Part shown: positions 8,051 through 18,137 of the stretch, piece after piece
Layout of the letters: every line of letters starts with the position of its first letter
How positions within the stretch are numbered: the stretch's first letter is position 1
From: Pseudoruminococcus massiliensis
GTDB lineage: Bacteria > Bacillota > Clostridia > Oscillospirales > Acutalibacteraceae
Direction: 5' to 3'
NCBI RefSeq assembly: GCF_900291955.1
Contig: NZ_OLMR01000001.1
Span: forward strand, 124,001 to 188,000
DNA length: 64,000 nucleotides
Made by a program: the position numbers and the translations under genes
The notes under the pieces: model-generated
The model's database searches: none
What the model was told of the DNA's origin: nothing
Seen by the model: only the letters and a program-made list of their open reading frames with translations

Positions 8051-9070
8051 TTGCCACTGCATATAGTTATAAAGGTGATGAATTTGAAGAGAGTTATTTC
8101 TTTATTTCTAATGGCATTTGTTGCAACCTCTATAATTATGCTCTGTATGACAGGTGCTAAGGAAAAGGATTTTATACGCTATGTTGAATTTAATGTAACA
8201 TATCCAGCCTTAGAAACTGCTATGAAACTCGATATAGATTCGCAAGATGATGAAATAAAACTAAATTGGATAGATATGCTTGCCTATTTAGGGGCAAAAT
8301 ATAGTGGGGACTTTTCAAGCTATAAGGAGAGCGACTTAAAATTCATAGCCGAAAAACTTTCAAGCGGTGAAAAAATATCCGATTTAACTAAAGATATGAA
8401 GTATTATTCATATTACCGAGAAGCTTATGGAGCAATACTTGATGGTTTTCTTGGCGAATATACCGAAAAATCAACGGACGAAAACGGCAAAACTACCGAA
8501 ACAAAAAAGTATGGTTTGAAAGTTTATTCTCCTATTGCAAAAACCTTTCCATATTCACATTATGACGATTTTGGAGCATCACGAACATATGGCTATAAAC
8601 GTCAGCACTTAGGACACGATATGATGGCGGCTGTCGGAACACCTGTTATAGCAGTCGAGTCCGGAACAGTTGAAATTATGGGTTGGAACCAATATGGTGG
8701 TTGGAGAATTGGTATCCGTAGTGCTGATAAGAAAAGATATTACTACTACGCACATTTAAGACAAAATCGACCATATCAATGCGATATGGCTGAAGGCAAA
8801 ACAGTCAATGCAGGAGATGTTATCGGATATGTTGGTCGAACAGGTTATAGCACAAAAGAAAACACAAACAATATAGACACAAGCCACCTTCATTTTGGTT
8901 TACAGCTTATTTTTGATGAGAGTCAGAAGGAGTGTGACAACGAAATTTGGATAAACCTCTACCCTATCACACTTCTGCTCGAAAAAAACAAATCTGAAGT
9001 TTGTCGTATTTCAGAAACAAAAGAATTTTATAGTATTTCATCAATGCAAGAAATTGCAGAAAAAAATTAA
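8051..9070 (+). CDS. M23 family peptidase, membrane-anchored
   Basis: The protein has 339 residues if it starts at TTG 8051, which is preceded at 9-nt spacing by AAAAAAGGA. The ATG at 8078 has no usable spacing. One membrane span (about 14-34) is followed by a helical region and a C-terminal M23 domain (about 155-300). Zinc ligands are visible as His186 and Asp190 (HLGHD) and the HLH motif at 279-281; His235 lies in YYAHL. Unlike the peptidase at 4734 it has no LysM or G5 domain. All metal ligands are present, so it is probably active on peptidoglycan cross-bridges. The layout recalls SpoIIQ-like sporulation proteins, but no other sporulation gene is near. Confidence 0.82.
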   Translation: MPLHIVIKVMNLKRVISLFLMAFVATSIIMLCMTGAKEKDFIRYVEFNVTYPALETAMKLDIDSQDDEIKLNWIDMLAYLGAKYSGDFSSYKESDLKFIAEKLSSGEKISDLTKDMKYYSYYREAYGAILDGFLGEYTEKSTDENGKTTETKKYGLKVYSPIAKTFPYSHYDDFGASRTYGYKRQHLGHDMMAAVGTPVIAVESGTVEIMGWNQYGGWRIGIRSADKKRYYYYAHLRQNRPYQCDMAEGKTVNAGDVIGYVGRTGYSTKENTNNIDTSHLHFGLQLIFDESQKECDNEIWINLYPITLLLEKNKSEVCRISETKEFYSISSMQEIAEKN

Positions 9071-9102
9071 AACAACTTGATTTTAATTAAAATATTAAGT
9101 GG

Positions 9103-9240
9103 GGATAAAATCCGCCGCTTGAGAAAAAAGAGATGTTAAGGGCTTTGCCATTAAAACACACGAGGGATTTCGTCCCTCAACCCTACAAACCTTTGAAGAG
9201 GCTTGCAATGAAACTTTTGAGTTTCTTAGAGAAATATATT
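9103..9240. repeat. Triple-hairpin intergenic repeat, copy 2
   Basis: This has the same layout as the element at 1-120: TTAAGGGC (9136-9143) pairing with GCCATTAA (one mismatch), GAGGGA (9162-9167) with TCCCTC (9173-9178), and a CAAACCT/AGGCTTG stem with one mismatch. The tail GAAACTTTT, TTCTTAGAGAAA, CGTTAAT follows. On its left ATCCGCCGCTTG (about 9108-9121) also occurs at the edge of copy 3, which helps define the element boundary. Paired positions differ from copy 1, so it is an older or mutated copy. Confidence 0.72.
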
Positions 9241-9250
9241 CGTTAATAAA

Positions 9251-9285
9251 AATGCGATAAACTCATAAATCGAGTTTATCGCATT
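9251..9285. terminator. Bidirectional terminator after valS
   Basis: A perfect 14-bp stem (9251-9264/9272-9285) with a 7-nt loop is followed on the minus strand by TTTTTATT and on the plus strand by TTGTTT. It ends valS and may also stop the M23 gene transcript. Confidence 0.85.
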
Positions 9286-9307
9286 TTGTTTACTTAAAAC
9301 TATATAA

Positions 9308-11929
9308 TTACTTCAAAGCTGACATAGCTGCCTCGATAAGAGAAATTTTCTCAGTCATCTTTTCAGCAGTTGCCTTAACCTTGTCCACAACAGCCTGTGG
9401 AGCTTTTGATACAAACTTCTCGTTTGCAAGCTTGCCCTCTGCCATTGCAAGTTCTTTTTTAGCTGTTTCAAGCTCTTTGTTAAGACGCTTGAGTTCAGCT
9501 TCCTTGTCAACAAGCTCGTCCATCGGAATATAAATTTTTGCATCTGCTGTGACTATTGTTACAGCGCCCTCAAGCTCGAATGATTCTCCGATTTCAACTT
9601 CGTTTGCACTTGCAAGCTTGATTATAAACTTCTCACCATTTACATATGGTTTCTGTTCCTTAGCCGCAATATAGACTTTAGCTTTTCTTGAAGGTGGTAC
9701 ATTCATTTCTGCACGACGGTTTCTGATAGCCTTAATAGCTTCCATAACCATTTCCATTTCGTGAGATGCCTCAGGGAAATTGAGAGCCTCATCATACTCA
9801 GGATAAGCCTGTGTCATAATTGTTTCGCCCTCGTGTGGAAGTGACTGCCAGATTTCCTCAGTGATGAATGGCATAAATGGGTGGAGCAAAAGAAGTATCT
9901 TTGTAAGAACCCATACAAGAACCTGTCTTGCATTCTGTGCGGATTCGCCCTCAGACTGCAAACGAGATTTTGCAAGCTCGATATACCAATCGCAGAAACA
10001 ATCCCAGATAAAGTCATAGAGCTTCTGAACAGCAATTCCAAGCTCGAACTTGTCGAGATTTTCACGAATTTCCTTTGTATAGGTGTTAAGTGTGCTGATA
10101 ATCCACTTATCCTCTGCTTCAAGCTTTTCAGGAAGCTCGTTCTTGACATCATAATCATCAATATTCATATGAACGAAACGGCTTGCATTCCAAAGCTTAT
10201 TTGCAAAGTTACGGCTTGCCTCAACCTTTTCATCAGAGAAACGCATATCGTTTCCTGGGCTGTTACCGTTTGCAAGAGTAAAGCGAAGTGCATCAGCACC
10301 ATATTTGTCAATAACCTCAAGTGGGTCAATACCGTTGCCGAGTGATTTAGACATCTTTCTGCCCTGTGCATCACGAACAAGTCCATGAATAAGAACCGTA
10401 TCAAACGGAGCCTTTCCTGTCTGCTCAATGCCAGAGAACATCATACGCATAACCCAGAAAGGAATAATATCATAGCCTGTTACAAGTGTGCTTGTAGGAT
10501 AGTAATGCTTGAAATCCTCAGTTTCTTCAGGCCAGCCAAGGGTTGAGAAAGGCCAAAGTGCAGAGCTGAACCATGTATCAAGTGTATCAGGGTCTTGCTC
10601 TATATTTTTGCTTCCGCACTTTCCGCAAGCACATGGAGTTTCAGAAGAAACAGTAATCTCACCGCAATCAGAGCAGTACCAAGCAGGGATTCTATGTCCC
10701 CACCAAAGCTGACGGGAAATACACCAGTCACGAATATTTTCGAGCCAGTGGAAGTAAATCTTATCAAATCTCTGTGGAATAAACTTTGTTTCGCCGTTCT
10801 TAACAGCGTCAATAGCAGGACCTGCAAGAGGCTTCATCTTAACAAACCATTGCTTTGAAACTCTTGGCTCGACAGTTGTTCCGCAACGATAGCAAGTACC
10901 AACATTATGAGAGTAGTCCTCAATCTCGACCAAAGCACCCTCTTCTTTAAGGTCAGCAACGATTGCTTTTCTTGCCTCATATCTGTCCATACCTGCATAC
11001 TTAGGATAATCCTCAGTAATCTTTGCATCAGGAGTAAGAACATTGATAACCTCAAGATTATGACGAAGACCAACCTCAAAGTCATTAGGGTCGTGAGCAG
11101 GTGTAATCTTAACAACACCTGTTCCGAAATCCATTTCAACATAGCTATCTGCAACAACAGGAATTTCTCTGTGCACAATAGGAAGAATAAGTGTCTTGCC
11201 GACAATATCCTTATATCTTTCATCATCAGGGTTTACAGCTACGGCAGTATCGCCCAAAAGAGTTTCAGGACGAGTTGTAGCAAGTTCAAGATAACCGCTT
11301 CCATCTTTGAAAGGATAACGAAGATGCCAGAAATGTCCCTGCTGTTCCTCATACTCAACCTCAGCATCAGAAATTGATGTTAAGCAGTGAGGACACCAGT
11401 TGATAATTCTTTCACCACGATAAATAAGACCCTTGTTATAGAGTTTCTCAAAAACTGTATTAACTGCCTTGTTGCAGCCGCTGTCAAGAGTAAAGCGTTC
11501 TCTGTCCCAGTCACAGCTTGAACCCATTTTCTTGAGCTGTTCGCAGATTCTTCCGCCGTACTGTTTCTTCCAATCCCATGCTCTTTCAAGGAATTTTTCT
11601 CTGCCGAGGTCATCTTTAGTAAGACCTTCTTTTTTCATAGCTTCAACGATTTTAGCCTCAGTAGCAATAGACGCATGGTCTGTTCCAGGAAGCCATAATG
11701 TATCGAATCCACTCATTCTATGATAACGAATCAAAATATCCTGTAAGGTATTATCAAGAGCGTGACCCATATGAAGCTGACCTGTAATATTAGGCGGTGG
11801 CATAACTATTGTGTAAGGCTTCTTATCCTTTTCACACTTAGCGTGGAAATATCCGCCTTTCAGCCAAAATTCATATGTTCTGTCTTCAACCTCACTTGGA
11901 TTGTAAGCTTTAGCAAGCTCTTTTGCCAT
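9308..11929 (-). CDS. valS: Valyl-tRNA synthetase
   Basis: This class I synthetase charges tRNA-Val. The adenylation motif HMGH lies at about residues 53-56 (in [13 protein letters not shown]) and KMSKS near residue 525. The editing domain (about 200-390), the anticodon-binding domain and the C-terminal coiled coil (last 65 residues, Lys/Glu-rich) typical of ValRS are all present. I chose ATG 11929 over the TTG at 11938, since only the ATG leaves room after AGGAGG. Length (873) is normal. No T-box antiterminator motif is seen upstream, although valS is often T-box controlled in Firmicutes. Confidence 0.95.
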   Translation of the reverse strand: MAKELAKAYNPSEVEDRTYEFWLKGGYFHAKCEKDKKPYTIVMPPPNITGQLHMGHALDNTLQDILIRYHRMSGFDTLWLPGTDHASIATEAKIVEAMKKEGLTKDDLGREKFLERAWDWKKQYGGRICEQLKKMGSSCDWDRERFTLDSGCNKAVNTVFEKLYNKGLIYRGERIINWCPHCLTSISDAEVEYEEQQGHFWHLRYPFKDGSGYLELATTRPETLLGDTAVAVNPDDERYKDIVGKTLILPIVHREIPVVADSYVEMDFGTGVVKITPAHDPNDFEVGLRHNLEVINVLTPDAKITEDYPKYAGMDRYEARKAIVADLKEEGALVEIEDYSHNVGTCYRCGTTVEPRVSKQWFVKMKPLAGPAIDAVKNGETKFIPQRFDKIYFHWLENIRDWCISRQLWWGHRIPAWYCSDCGEITVSSETPCACGKCGSKNIEQDPDTLDTWFSSALWPFSTLGWPEETEDFKHYYPTSTLVTGYDIIPFWVMRMMFSGIEQTGKAPFDTVLIHGLVRDAQGRKMSKSLGNGIDPLEVIDKYGADALRFTLANGNSPGNDMRFSDEKVEASRNFANKLWNASRFVHMNIDDYDVKNELPEKLEAEDKWIISTLNTYTKEIRENLDKFELGIAVQKLYDFIWDCFCDWYIELAKSRLQSEGESAQNARQVLVWVLTKILLLLHPFMPFITEEIWQSLPHEGETIMTQAYPEYDEALNFPEASHEMEMVMEAIKAIRNRRAEMNVPPSRKAKVYIAAKEQKPYVNGEKFIIKLASANEVEIGESFELEGAVTIVTADAKIYIPMDELVDKEAELKRLNKELETAKKELAMAEGKLANEKFVSKAPQAVVDKVKATAEKMTEKISLIEAAMSALK

Positions 11930-11939
11930 CTCTATCAAT

Positions 11940-12273
11940 ATCCTCCTTTTATTTCTTTTGTCGGGGCTTCACCCCGAAACCAAACACAGGCTCTGCCGTA
12001 GGTAACTTCATAAGCAGTTGCCTTTGAAAGTGTTTTTATAATCTATAAGCGAATACATTTCGCCACTACAAGTTTATTAATTAATTGGTAATTACTTCAT
12101 ACACAACAGCAAACTTCCCAAACTCACCACAAGTGAAACTTGTCGAGCAATTCCACATTTTGACTACAGAGGTACTCCGTCAGGGAAACCCCTACGAAAA
12201 ATATTTCATTATAATGCTTTTCTATCCTTCTGTACTTAGAAAAGTATAAAGTATTTCGCTGTCTTAGGAAATC
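11940..12273. other. Intergenic region with a chain of short hairpins
   Basis: This 335-bp stretch between pnp and valS carries small stems with 3-5-nt loops: TCGGGG (11961-11966/11972-11977), GCGAA (12049-12053/12059-12063), ACAAGT (12129-12134/12138-12143), ACAGAG/CTCCGT (12066+100 region, 12166-12171/12175-12180, one wobble on the minus strand) and AGGG (12182-12185/12190-12193). It looks like an interspersed structured element, distinct in sequence from the repeat at 1-120. A 26-codon reading on the minus strand is not convincing as a gene. I find no T-box signature here. Confidence 0.55.
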
Positions 12274-14460
12274 TTACTGATTGTTCTTTGGTCTGAAACC
12301 GCCCTTACCTCTGTTTCCGCCATTGCTTGGTCTGCGTGGTGGAAGTTCGTTTTCAGGTGTTAAGCCCTCTACTTCAATAAGAGCCTCTCTGCGAGAAAGA
12401 TTAAGTCTGCCCTTATCATCAACCTCAAGAACCTTAACTATAACTATATCTCCAACATTTACTACATCTGTAACTTTTTCTGTACGCTTAACATCAAGCT
12501 GTGAAATGTGGCAAAGTCCTTCTTTTCCTGGTGCAATCTCTACAAATGCACCGAAATCCATTATTCTTGTAACCTTACCCTTATAAATTGCACCTGGCTC
12601 TGGGTCGTGTGCAATAGTTTCAACAATACCCAATGCACGCTTGCAGTTATCAAGGTCTATACCACTGATGTAAACATGGCCGTCCTCTTCAATATCCATT
12701 TTAACATCACATTCAGCACAAATCTTTTGGATAACCTTTCCGCCTGAACCGATAACCTCTCGAATCTTATCAACAGGAATAATTGTTGAAAGCATCTTTG
12801 GAGCATACTTAGAAAGCTCCTTGCGTGGTTCAGGAATAACAGGAAGCATAATATCGTCAAGGATATAATCTCTTGCCTTATGTGTCTTATAGAGAGCCTC
12901 TTTAATCATTTCAGGTGTAAGACCGCTAATCTTCAAGTCCATCTGAATAGCTGTGATACCCTCGTGTGTACCAGCAACCTTAAAGTCCATATCGCCGAAG
13001 AAGTCCTCAAGACCTTGAATATCAACCATAGTCATCCAGCGGTCGCCCTCTGTTATAAGTCCGCAAGAAATACCTGCGACAGGTGCTTTAATTGGTACAC
13101 CTGCGTCCATAAGTGCAAGTGTAGAACCACAGATAGAACCCTGTGAAGTTGAGCCGTTAGAGGAAAGAACCTCTGAAACCAATCTCATTGTATATGGGAA
13201 CTCCTCAACTGGAGGAATAACAGGTACTAAAGCTCTTTCAGCCAACGCACCATGACCTATTTCTCTTCTTCCCGGACCTCTTGAAGGCTTTGTTTCGCCA
13301 ACAGAGTATGATGGGAAGTTATAGTGATGAATATATCTCTTAGATTCCTCATCATCAATGCCATCAAAATTCTGCTGTTCATTGACTGGACCAAGAGTTG
13401 CAACAGTAAGAACCTGTGTCTGACCTCTCGTAAACATACCTGAACCATGAACTCTTGGAAGAAGTGAAACTTCTGCTGCAAGTGGTCTGATTTCGTCCAT
13501 GCCTCTGCCGTCTACACGCTTTTGCTCATCAAGAAGCCAGCGACGGACAACTGTTTTTTGTGTGAGGTAAAGGCACTCATCAATCTTCGCTTCGGAATCA
13601 GGATAAATTTCGTCAAATTTCTCATGAACCGCCTCATAGATAGGCTTTAGTCTTTCGTCACGAACCTTTTTATCATCTGTATCAAGAGCAAGCTTTATAT
13701 CCTCGATAGCAAAATCTCTGATACCCTCGAACATTTCCTTTGCAGGCTTATTACTTGGATATTCAAACTTAGGCTTACCAATTTCTCTTTGAGCCTGCTT
13801 AATAAACTCAATGATTTTTTGGTTAGCTTCATGACCTGCCATAATACCGTTATACATAACATCATCAGGAACAATATTTGCACCCGCTTCAATCATAGCG
13901 ATTCTGCTGTCTGTTGAAGCAACTGTAACAGCCATTTGTGAAAGTTCACGCTGTTTCTTTGTTGGGTTAATAATAAATTCGCCGTCAATCAAGCCGACAG
14001 AAACGCCTGAAATAGGGCCATTCCAAGGAATATCTGAAATGCTAAGAGCAAATGATGTACCAATCATTGCTGCGATTTCTGGCTGACAATCAGGGTCTAC
14101 GCTCATAACTGTGCAGACAACAGAAACATCATTTCTCATATCCTTAGGGAAAAGTGGTCTGATTGGGCGGTCTATAACTCTTGAAACAAGAATAGCCTTA
14201 TCAGAAGGACGGCCTTCACGCTTTGTATAAGAACCAGGAATTTTGCCAACAGAATAAAGCTTTTCCTCAAAATCAACAGACAATGGGAAAAAATCTACAC
14301 CATCTCTTGGTTTTGCGGCTGCTGTTACTGCAACATGAACACAAGTTTCTCCGTATCTTACAAGGCAAGAGCCATTTGCAAGCTGAGCCATTTTTCCTGT
14401 TTCAATTTTCAAAGGGCGTCCTGCAAATTCTGTTTCATAAACCTTAAAATTTTCAAACAT
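12274..14460 (-). CDS. pnp: Polyribonucleotide nucleotidyltransferase (PNPase)
   Basis: The 728-residue phosphorolytic 3'-5' exoribonuclease degrades mRNA and is part of the degradosome. Two RNase PH-like domains (about 1-230 and 310-545) flank the helical linker. A KH domain (about 555-615, with VIGSGGKVIQ) and an S1 domain (about 622-690) follow, and the tail is Arg/Gly/Pro-rich (RRPSNGGNRGKGG). The ATG has a GGAGG box. It lies downstream of rpsO, the classic order, but a terminator (14605-14643) stands between them. Confidence 0.96.
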   Translation of the reverse strand: MFENFKVYETEFAGRPLKIETGKMAQLANGSCLVRYGETCVHVAVTAAAKPRDGVDFFPLSVDFEEKLYSVGKIPGSYTKREGRPSDKAILVSRVIDRPIRPLFPKDMRNDVSVVCTVMSVDPDCQPEIAAMIGTSFALSISDIPWNGPISGVSVGLIDGEFIINPTKKQRELSQMAVTVASTDSRIAMIEAGANIVPDDVMYNGIMAGHEANQKIIEFIKQAQREIGKPKFEYPSNKPAKEMFEGIRDFAIEDIKLALDTDDKKVRDERLKPIYEAVHEKFDEIYPDSEAKIDECLYLTQKTVVRRWLLDEQKRVDGRGMDEIRPLAAEVSLLPRVHGSGMFTRGQTQVLTVATLGPVNEQQNFDGIDDEESKRYIHHYNFPSYSVGETKPSRGPGRREIGHGALAERALVPVIPPVEEFPYTMRLVSEVLSSNGSTSQGSICGSTLALMDAGVPIKAPVAGISCGLITEGDRWMTMVDIQGLEDFFGDMDFKVAGTHEGITAIQMDLKISGLTPEMIKEALYKTHKARDYILDDIMLPVIPEPRKELSKYAPKMLSTIIPVDKIREVIGSGGKVIQKICAECDVKMDIEEDGHVYISGIDLDNCKRALGIVETIAHDPEPGAIYKGKVTRIMDFGAFVEIAPGKEGLCHISQLDVKRTEKVTDVVNVGDIVIVKVLEVDDKGRLNLSRREALIEVEGLTPENELPPRRPSNGGNRGKGGFRPKNNQ

Positions 14461-14604
14461 TTATTTTCCTCCATTTTAATATTTTATTGGCAAAAATTCT
14501 GTCTTTAGCAATGAAACCAAGATATAAGCTATGATGTGCAAAAAGTAGCTGTGACAGCTTAAATATCCTCGTTTCACTGATAAAGGCGAATAATTGCCTA
14601 TTTC

Positions 14605-14643
14605 TAATAAAGAAAAGGCAGTCTGTGATATAAACAGACTGCC
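14605..14643 (-). terminator. Terminator or attenuator between rpsO and pnp
   Basis: The perfect 9-bp stem GGCAGTCTG (14617-14625/14635-14643) is followed on the minus strand by TTTTCTTTATT. It lies 113 bp after the rpsO stop and would limit readthrough into pnp. The rest of the 296-bp gap has no gene; a 93-codon open frame there spans this terminator and is not credible. Confidence 0.8.
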
Positions 14644-14756
14644 CCGAAACCGTATAATAGCAGAATTTAGCTATTTTCGGATTAATTTTGCAACTAAAAT
14701 GCCTCGTCGAATCCGTATGCGAAATAACACACAATCGTGCAGCATTCAGCCACTTA

Positions 14757-15020
14757 TTACTTACGGATGCCGAGTCTTGCTATGATTGAACGGTAACGCT
14801 CGATGTCAACCTTAATGAGGTAGTTGAGGAGTGAACGTCTTTGACCAATCATCTTGAAAAGACCTCTTCTTGAGTGATGGTCCTTCTTATGAGTCTTGAG
14901 GTGCTCAGTAAGGTCGTTGATTCTCTTTGTGAGAAGAGCAATCTGAACCTCTGGTGAACCTGTGTCGCCTTCGTGTGTAGCATACTCTTTAAGTATTGCT
15001 TCTTTTTCTTCTTTAAGCAT
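14757..15020 (-). CDS. rpsO: Ribosomal protein uS15
   Basis: The 87-residue S15 binds the central domain of 16S rRNA and helps bridge the two subunits. The signature [19 protein letters not shown] is near residues 17-35, followed by the HHSRRGL motif. I chose ATG 15020; it follows AAAGGTGG at 8-nt spacing, while the upstream GTG at 15032 lies inside that box. It has its own promoter (15156-15184) and a folded leader (15055-15152), so autoregulation is likely. Confidence 0.95.
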   Translation of the reverse strand: MLKEEKEAILKEYATHEGDTGSPEVQIALLTKRINDLTEHLKTHKKDHHSRRGLFKMIGQRRSLLNYLIKVDIERYRSIIARLGIRK

Positions 15021-15054
15021 TAATTTTTCCACCTTTTAATAAATTTACCCTACT

Positions 15055-15152
15055 TAAAAAAGCTGAATCTCAGAAAAAGGATGTGGAATTCCAAATTGAA
15101 ATTATCAATTTTATGGCTTAAACCTATAACCGAGATTAGGGCAATCAGCCTT
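15055..15152 (-). promoter_or_regulatory. Structured 5' leader of rpsO, possible S15 autoregulatory element or attenuator
   Basis: The minus-strand transcript would begin close to AAGGCTGA. Its first segment (CTGA...ATCTCGG, plus positions 15130-15152) can pair with CTGAGATTCAGCTT (15061-15073), and the 3' arm runs straight into CTTTTTT (15055-15062), a terminator-like end. Inside is a smaller hairpin, AAATTGA/TCAATTT (about 15093-15111). The leader is about 130 nt and ends at the ribosome binding site. S15 leaders of several unrelated folds are known; I cannot assign this one. Confidence 0.5.
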
Positions 15153-15155
15153 ATA

Positions 15156-15184
15156 ATTATATCACGCAAAAATCAATTTGTAAA
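15156..15184 (-). promoter_or_regulatory. Promoter of rpsO
   Basis: On the minus strand TTTACA (15179-15184) and TATAAT (15156-15161) are 17 bp apart; the start point falls at the beginning of the folded leader. Confidence 0.75.
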
Positions 15185-15251
15185 GTATATTTTATATGTT
15201 TTTACAAGTTGATTTAAAGAAAAAAATATTTCAAATTGTAGTTGATTTATA

Positions 15252-17669
15252 TTATTTTGCGACAATGTTTACAAGCTTGCCCTTAACATAAATTTCTTTG
15301 ATTATATTTTTACCCTCTGTAAATTCTGCAACCTTTGGTTCAGCCTTTGCAGCAGCAAGAGCAGTTTCTTGGTCTGCGTCAGCCTCGATTGTAATTCTCG
15401 CACGAAGCTTACCATTAACCTGAACAGCAATTTCAACTGTATCGTCCTTGCACTTGCTTTCGTCATACTTAGGCCATTCCTGTTCGCAAGCAAGTCCTTC
15501 GCCAAGCTTAAGCTCAGCAAAAACTTCTTCAGTAACATGAGGTGCAAATGGATTCATAAGAATTGTGAAAATACGCAGTTCTTCTCTTGTGATAGACTTT
15601 GTATTATAAATATCGTTGATAAGAGCCATAAGGGTTGCAATAGCAGTATTGAACTTCAAAGTTTCAATATCTTCAGAAACCTTCTTTATAGCCTTATGGA
15701 AGTTGCTTTCGAGTTCAGGACGGATACCGCCGTCTGTAAGCATTGATGCAAGTCCATAATATCTCTCAATAAATCTTCTGCTTCCCTTGATACCAGATGT
15801 ACTCCATGGAGCAGCCTTCTCAAAATCACCGATAAACATTTCGTAAACACGCATAGTATCTGCACCATACTCATTTACTATGTCATCAGGATTTATAACA
15901 TTGCCCCTTGATTTACTCATCTTCTCGCCGTTTTCGCCAAGAATCATACCATGGCTTGTACGCTTTGCGTATGGCTCCGGAGTAGGAACTACACCAATAT
16001 CATAGAGGAACTTATGCCAGAAACGGCTATAAAGCAAGTGGAGAGTTGTATGCTCCATACCGCCGTTATACCAGTCAACAGGTGACCAATAATTCAATGC
16101 CTCTGGAGATGCGAGAGCCTCATCATTGTGTGGGTCCATATATCTGAGGAAGTACCAAGATGAACCTGCCCACTGTGGCATTGTATCTGTTTCACGCTTC
16201 GCTGGCTTTCCACACTTAGGGCAAGTTGTATTTACCCATGAATCAATAGCTGCAAGTGGAGATTCGCCGTTATCTGTTGGCTCATATGATTCAACATTTG
16301 GAAGCTCAAGTGGAAGTTCACTTTCAGGAAGTGCAACTGTTCCGCAACAAGGGCAATGTACAATCGGAATAGGCTCACCCCAATATCTCTGACGAGAGAA
16401 AACCCAGTCACGAAGCTTATAATTGACCTTTGAATGTCCAACTTTCTTTTCTGTGAGGAACTCAACGATTTTCTTCTTAGCCTCATCAACAGTAAGTCCA
16501 TCGAGGATTCCGGAATTAACCATAATTCCTGTTGCACAATCTGTAAATGCTTCTTCCTGAACATTTCCGCCCTTAACAACTTCGATAATTGGAAGGTCAA
16601 ATTTCTTTGCAAATTCCCAGTCACGAGTATCGTGTGCAGGAACAGCCATAATAGCACCTGTTCCATAAGAAACAAGAACATAGTCAGAAATGAAAATAGG
16701 AATCTGTTTGCCATTTACAGGGTTTATAGCCTCGACACCTTGAAGCTTAACACCTGTCTTATCCTTAGCAACCTCTGTACGCTCAAAGTCAGATTTCTTT
16801 GAAGCCTCATACTGATAGCTACGAATCTCATCTATGTTTGTGAGTTTATCTGCCCACTTCTCAATAATTGGGTGTTCAGGAGAGATAACCATATATGTTG
16901 CACCATAGAGAGTATCCGGACGAGTTGTATATATAGTGAGTGTATCACCCGTAGTTGTAGAGAAATCAACCTCTGCACCTGTTGAACGGCCAATCCAGTT
17001 TTTCTGCTGTGCCTTAACTCTATCAGGATAATCAACAAGGTCAAGGTCATTAATAAGTCTTTCTGCATACTCAGTAATCTTGAGCATCCACTGTGACTTA
17101 ACCTTTCTTACAACCTCGCTATGGCATCTCTCACAAACGCCGCCGACAACTTCTTCATTTGCAAGAACACACTTACAAGAAGTACACCAGTTTACAGCCA
17201 TTTCTTTCTTATATGCAAGACCATGCTTATAGAGTTGGAGGAAAATCCACTGTGTCCACTTAAAGTATTTAGGGTCAGTTGTGTTAATTTCTCTGCTCCA
17301 ATCGAATGAAAGACCAAGTGCCTGAAGCTGAGCCTTAAAATGTGCTACATTTTGCTTTGTAACTTCAGCAGGGTGAATATGATTCTTAATAGCAAAGTTC
17401 TCTGTTGGAAGTCCGAATGCGTCCCAACCGATTGGATAAAGAACATTATAGCCCTCTAAGCGTCTTTTTCTTGAAACAATGTCAAGAGCAGTATATGAGC
17501 GTGGGTGTCCTACATGAAGTCCCTGTCCTGATGGATATGGAAATTCTACAAGAGCGAAGAACTTAGGCTTTTTGCTATTCTGCTCTGCGTGGAATACACC
17601 CTTATCTTCCCAGATTTTCTGCCATTTTGATTCGATTTTCTTGTGGTCATACTTTTTTTCAAAGCTCAA
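15252..17669 (-). CDS. leuS: Leucyl-tRNA synthetase
   Basis: This class I synthetase charges tRNA-Leu. With the start used here it has 805 residues. HVGH lies at about 52-55 ([12 protein letters not shown]), a zinc-binding insert with CTSCKC and CERC near 155-180, the CP1 editing domain in the middle and KMSKS near 582. I chose TTG 17669 because AAGGAGAG lies 7 nt before it and the product then starts [13 protein letters not shown], like other LeuRS; the longer open frame to 17720 reads through the ribosome binding site. It is the last gene of the long operon. No T-box is visible. Confidence 0.95.
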   Translation of the reverse strand: MSFEKKYDHKKIESKWQKIWEDKGVFHAEQNSKKPKFFALVEFPYPSGQGLHVGHPRSYTALDIVSRKRRLEGYNVLYPIGWDAFGLPTENFAIKNHIHPAEVTKQNVAHFKAQLQALGLSFDWSREINTTDPKYFKWTQWIFLQLYKHGLAYKKEMAVNWCTSCKCVLANEEVVGGVCERCHSEVVRKVKSQWMLKITEYAERLINDLDLVDYPDRVKAQQKNWIGRSTGAEVDFSTTTGDTLTIYTTRPDTLYGATYMVISPEHPIIEKWADKLTNIDEIRSYQYEASKKSDFERTEVAKDKTGVKLQGVEAINPVNGKQIPIFISDYVLVSYGTGAIMAVPAHDTRDWEFAKKFDLPIIEVVKGGNVQEEAFTDCATGIMVNSGILDGLTVDEAKKKIVEFLTEKKVGHSKVNYKLRDWVFSRQRYWGEPIPIVHCPCCGTVALPESELPLELPNVESYEPTDNGESPLAAIDSWVNTTCPKCGKPAKRETDTMPQWAGSSWYFLRYMDPHNDEALASPEALNYWSPVDWYNGGMEHTTLHLLYSRFWHKFLYDIGVVPTPEPYAKRTSHGMILGENGEKMSKSRGNVINPDDIVNEYGADTMRVYEMFIGDFEKAAPWSTSGIKGSRRFIERYYGLASMLTDGGIRPELESNFHKAIKKVSEDIETLKFNTAIATLMALINDIYNTKSITREELRIFTILMNPFAPHVTEEVFAELKLGEGLACEQEWPKYDESKCKDDTVEIAVQVNGKLRARITIEADADQETALAAAKAEPKVAEFTEGKNIIKEIYVKGKLVNIVAK

Positions 17670-17702
17670 TTTATTTCTCTCCTTAGTTGCAATTTTGCGG
17701 TT

Positions 17703-17773
17703 ATCCGCCGCTTGCATCAAGTGTTTCGTTTGTAATGGTTTTGCCCTATAAAAAACGAAACTTTTAATTTTAT
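17703..17773. repeat. Triple-hairpin repeat, copy 3 (internally deleted)
   Basis: The 58-bp gap between rsfS and leuS plus the leuS leader contains ATCCGCCGCTTG (left edge shared with copy 2), then TTTTGCCCTATAAAA and ACGAAACTTTTAATTTTATC (tail shared with copy 1). The hairpins are lost. It is a degenerate copy. Confidence 0.5.
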
Positions 17774-17778
17774 CAAGA

Positions 17779-18120
17779 TTATTCTATGTCAATAATTTCT
17801 CCGTCCTGCCATAATCTTTCGAGGTCATAATATTCTCTTGCCTCGTCAGAGAAAACATGGACTACTACATCTACATAATCAAGAAGTATCCAAGAATTCG
17901 AGCGATAGCCCTCAACATGGCTTACGCTGATTCCTGCTTCATCAAGCTGTGCTTCAACCTCATCAGCAAGAGCCTTAACATGAGTGCTTGAAGTACCTGT
18001 TGCAATTACAAAATAATCTGCAATCGCAGAAATATCCTGAATTTTTATAACCTTAATATCAAGTGCCTTTTTGCTGTCAAGAGCCTTAACAGCCATCTTT
18101 GCTGTTTCTAATGATGTCAT
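17779..18120 (-). CDS. rsfS: Ribosome silencing factor RsfS
   Basis: The 113-residue protein of the RsfS/DUF143 family binds large-subunit protein uL14 and blocks subunit joining when nutrients are short. Recognisable features are [28 protein letters not shown], split here as the ADYFVIATG (about 35-43) and SSTHVKA (45-51) blocks, and the C-terminal [21 protein letters not shown] region (about 71-92). The neighbours nadD-yqeK-rsfS are the usual Firmicute order. The ATG follows GGAGG. Confidence 0.94.
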   Translation of the reverse strand: MTSLETAKMAVKALDSKKALDIKVIKIQDISAIADYFVIATGTSSTHVKALADEVEAQLDEAGISVSHVEGYRSNSWILLDYVDVVVHVFSDEAREYYDLERLWQDGEIIDIE

Positions 18121-18137
18121 ATATTTCCTCCGTAAAT

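Noticed and set aside
12105-12160. Small gene of about 26 codons in the pnp-valS gap
   Set aside because: No ribosome binding site, and the stretch is part of the hairpin-rich element.
11940-12273. T-box riboswitch for valS
   Set aside because: No match to the conserved antiterminator motif on the minus strand; only small unrelated hairpins are present.
14453-14734. 93-codon minus-strand frame between rpsO and pnp
   Set aside because: It spans the intrinsic terminator at 14605-14643 and overlaps the pnp start and ribosome binding site; composition is not protein-like.
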